7,951 nucleotides of DNA from JASJHI01 sp965371355 (GTDB lineage: Bacteria > Actinomycetota > Acidimicrobiia > Acidimicrobiales > Ilumatobacteraceae): contig CBDUYD010000135.1 of assembly GCA_965371355.1 (NCBI GenBank), forward strand, positions 1 to 7,951, written 5' to 3'. The notes below the pieces were generated by a model that saw only the letters and a program-made list of their open reading frames with translations, was not told the DNA's origin and made no database searches. The position numbers and the translations under genes are program-made. How positions within the stretch are numbered: the stretch's first letter is position 1; the number at the start of each line of letters is the position of its first letter. Shown one piece after another: positions 6,601 through 7,951 of the stretch.

Positions 6601-7951
6601 CGATGACCACCTTCCCCGGTGTCGGCATCGAAGACGCGATCCGCCATGTCGAGGTGCCGTGGACACCGGGCGACGCGGGTCGAGGCGAGTCGGGATCCGA
6701 CGAGGTGCGCGCCGTAGTCGACCTCGTGGCCGAGCACGCCCGGGTGCGGCCCGACGAGACGCTCGGGGTGATCACGATGGGGATTCGGCACGCCGACCGC
6801 ATCGAGGAGACATTGCGCCTCGAACGCAAGGTCGACGACGTGCTCGACGAATTCCTCGCCGGGCATCTCGACGAACCGTTCTTCGTCAAGAACCTCGAAC
6901 GGGTGCAGGGCGACGAGCGCGACAACATCATCCTGTCGATCGGCTACGGCAAGAACGCCGACGGCCGGATGGTCTACCGGTTCGGGCCGCTCAACCAACA
7001 GGGTGGCGAGCGCCGGCTGAACGTGGCGATCACGCGGTCGCGTCAGCAGATGACGATCGTGTCGTCGTTCGGTCCCGAGGACCTCGACGACGACCGCCTG
7101 CACGCCGAGGGCGCCAAGATGCTCAAGCGCTACCTCACCTACGCCGCCTCGGGCGGCGCCGACCTGGGTGCGATCGCCAGGTCGCGGCCGGCGCTCAACC
7201 CCTTCGAGGCCGACGTGCTCCGCTGTCTCACCGACGCCGGGATGCCGGTGACGCCACAGCTCGGGGTATCGGGATACTGGATCGACTTCGCCGCCGCGCA
7301 CCCCGACGAACCCGGCCGGTACGTGCTGGCGATCGAGGCCGACGGCGCGTCGTACCACTCGTCGGCGACGGCGCGCGACCGCGACCGGCTGCGCCAGGAG
7401 CACCTCGAGCGGTTGGGATGGCGCTTCCACCGGATCTGGTCGACCGAGTGGTTCCGCAACCGCGACCGCGAGATCGAGCGGGCGATGGCCGCCTGGCGCG
7501 AAGCGGTCGCCGAGGCCGATGGTGAAGCTCTGCCGCGCCATCCGGTCCTGCCGCCACCACCGCGCGGCGCCGAGGCGGCGGATGCCCCACCCGGTGAAGC
7601 CGCAACCGTCATCGCTGCCTCCGCCAGGGCCGCCACCGCCACGTCATCTCCGGAGCCCGCCGAGGCGGAGCCGGAACGACGCCTCCCCCGGCCACCCATC
7701 CGGGACGGCGAACCGATCACCGCGTACAGCGACCGCGAACTCGACGCGATCGTCGAATGGATCCGCTCCGACACCCTCCTTCGCACCGACGACGAGTTGC
7801 TCGACGTCGTCGTCAGGGAGCTGGGCTACCGCCGCAAGGGCAAACGGATCGTCGCCGCTGTCCGAGCCGCGATCGACCGCACTCGACCCGCCGAGCCATC
7901 GAGCGACGTGCCGCCGGCGCAGGTCGCCGACGAGCCGGCCCCGCTGCCCGC
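3681..7951 (+). CDS. DUF4011 - SF1 helicase - Vsr-like nuclease fusion (3' end outside the window)
   Basis: At least 1423 residues are present, with no stop before the window end. Domains in order: DUF4011 (about 28-290; W34 and LGGRNNLLFYRDLK at 41-54); helicase motif I GPPGTGKS (319-326); a long helical insert (about 370-825); the family signature KPCWAMSPL (832-840); motif II DEASQ (859-863); motif III GDSRQLPP (883-890); an acidic linker (898-930); WHYRSR (951-956); VQGDERD (1075-1081); motif VI LNVAITRSR (1113-1121). A PD-(D/E)XK nuclease of the Vsr/MTES_1575 type follows (about 1170-1270) with E1176, D1202 and E1219-A-D1221 as probable metal ligands, then YH (1225-1226), RDRDRLRQ (1232-1239) and LGWRFHRIWSTEWF (1245-1258). 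After a Pro/Ala-rich linker (about 1275-1345) comes a DUF3320-like helical tail (about 1349-1405). All helicase and nuclease motifs look intact, so it should be an ATP-driven translocase that cuts nucleic acid. The order matches the single-gene antiviral system Hhe (DUF4011-helicase-Vsr). The defence role is inferred; a housekeeping DNA-processing role is possible. Confidence 0.93.
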   Translation, partial: MEAEDRSWQTRPPQPEAGEGAHRTAIVRRAAEAWAEQIVDLGGRNNLLFYRDLKVGTIDLTPSDRVDESAVRQLLAGRATRLSRLVGADDLAAFARRGRRVRSKADENFEERGLQTLFIADGMATWTHTRSESTPAAPVALAPLRLSPRGGAAEDFDLDLDGDWEVNPTLLHLLRVDFGLDLDTDELFTEFADDTDDADINTDSIDPMTFHEWLVERCGEVPGFSVLPRVVVGNFSYAKQPLALDIETSVEAMARHPVVSAIAGDEEAQRALIDTQPVADISEPDHTPPADEFLILDADASQSYVINAAVMGANLVVQGPPGTGKSQTIANLIATLAARGLSTLFVAEKRAAIDAVTNRLTRAGLDTLLMDLHGGTGSKRAMLQQVARALDAIGSTPAVDRRDEDERLVDDRAQLNSFEAALHDRRGEDGLSVFEMQSELLGVREDLRSDLTVPRSVVERISWDDLRGIEHDVAEWVRLDGTLLGTGVHPWEEAAGRITSTAQAEQALELTQRLTTTTIPDAADRLGAVAAECGLRRPATIAEWSAMIALLTNVDTTLRKYDPGIFDADLERLAKRLAPARKGAAERGAAAVFSGRYRRSRKEMWALARVDRSPAELLAGVEAAGVQRRAWAELSVDGGLPRSPDSLAAASTALADVTSQLTALGTFVGNDHLDGSLDDAREATRALVEDRTMLFRLARLHEIRASLHRRGLEGALDEVIERRLGPDDAAALVRSVWLRSTLDLIGITDAEIATFDGTAHTDLVGGFARRDRDHIADGAQRVLRRVAERAVVALNEHPDQAQLLRQQAGRRRGHLPLRELLTRAPDVLVAVKPCWAMSPLVVSQLLPSDPPLFDVVIFDEASQIPPAEAVPSVLRGKRLIVAGDSRQLPPTTFFSTTVEDDDRDDDRDLDDGEVGDDGEVGGDLVTEDMESILDSMVTMLPPPHGSKTLAWHYRSRDERLIAFSNAQPSLYDWTMTTFPGVGIEDAIRHVEVPWTPGDAGRGESGSDEVRAVVDLVAEHARVRPDETLGVITMGIRHADRIEETLRLERKVDDVLDEFLAGHLDEPFFVKNLERVQGDERDNIILSIGYGKNADGRMVYRFGPLNQQGGERRLNVAITRSRQQMTIVSSFGPEDLDDDRLHAEGAKMLKRYLTYAASGGADLGAIARSRPALNPFEADVLRCLTDAGMPVTPQLGVSGYWIDFAAAHPDEPGRYVLAIEADGASYHSSATARDRDRLRQEHLERLGWRFHRIWSTEWFRNRDREIERAMAAWREAVAEADGEALPRHPVLPPPPRGAEAADAPPGEAATVIAASARAATATSSPEPAEAEPERRLPRPPIRDGEPITAYSDRELDAIVEWIRSDTLLRTDDELLDVVVRELGYRRKGKRIVAAVRAAIDRTRPAEPSSDVPPAQVADEPAPLP
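6408..6443 (+). repeat. 18-base tandem duplication in the helicase acidic linker
   Basis: Two adjacent 18-base units (6408-6425 and 6426-6443) differ only at the last base and encode Asp-Asp-Gly-Glu-Val-Gly twice (residues 910-921). They lie in an Asp-rich linker (residues 898-930) between helicase motif III and the ESILD segment. Acidic linkers at this point are common in the family as I know it; the near-perfect DNA identity suggests a recent in-frame duplication. Confidence 0.8.

Noticed and set aside
5616..7541. 641-residue open frame on the minus strand
   Set aside because: It lies wholly antisense to the helicase-nuclease gene, whose motifs are unmistakable. Its product is Arg/Val/Glu-rich with no domain and is the expected mirror of a GC-rich gene.

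Overview
The window is GC-rich, and third codon positions in the clear reading frames are almost all G or C. The protein families point to an actinobacterium: a DUF4011-type helicase with an actinobacterial-style Vsr-like nuclease end, a SEC-C metal-binding protein, and a signal-peptide protein preceded by a strong AGGAGG. An acidimicrobial or marine lineage would fit the Asp/Glu-rich proteins, but the sequence does not prove it. I see no rRNA, tRNA, CRISPR array, insertion sequence or phage gene.

Layout. Bases 1-81 hold the last 26 codons of an unidentified rightward gene. It converges, with 7 bases between the stops, on a leftward gene (89-2869) for a 926-residue SEC-C zinc-binding protein. 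A 60-base divergent gap follows, then a rightward gene (2930-3538) for a 202-residue exported protein that probably has an allene-oxide-cyclase/dirigent-like barrel. A 142-base intergenic region (3539-3680) carries a perfect TTGACA hexamer and an inverted repeat whose right arm has two possible partners. It leads into a rightward gene (3681 to beyond the window end) for a very large protein: DUF4011 domain, superfamily 1 helicase core, Vsr/MTES_1575-type PD-(D/E)XK nuclease, and a DUF3320-like tail.

How they work together. The helicase-nuclease looks like a self-contained nucleic-acid-processing machine. Its domain order matches the single-gene DUF4011-helicase-Vsr (Hhe) antiviral architecture known from the literature, and this is the most interesting item here. 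The other genes show no clear link to it: the exported protein has its own ribosome-binding site and is separated by the 142-base leader, and the SEC-C gene is on the opposite strand. A shared function is possible but not supported by operon structure. The long open frames antisense to the SEC-C and helicase genes are compositional shadows.
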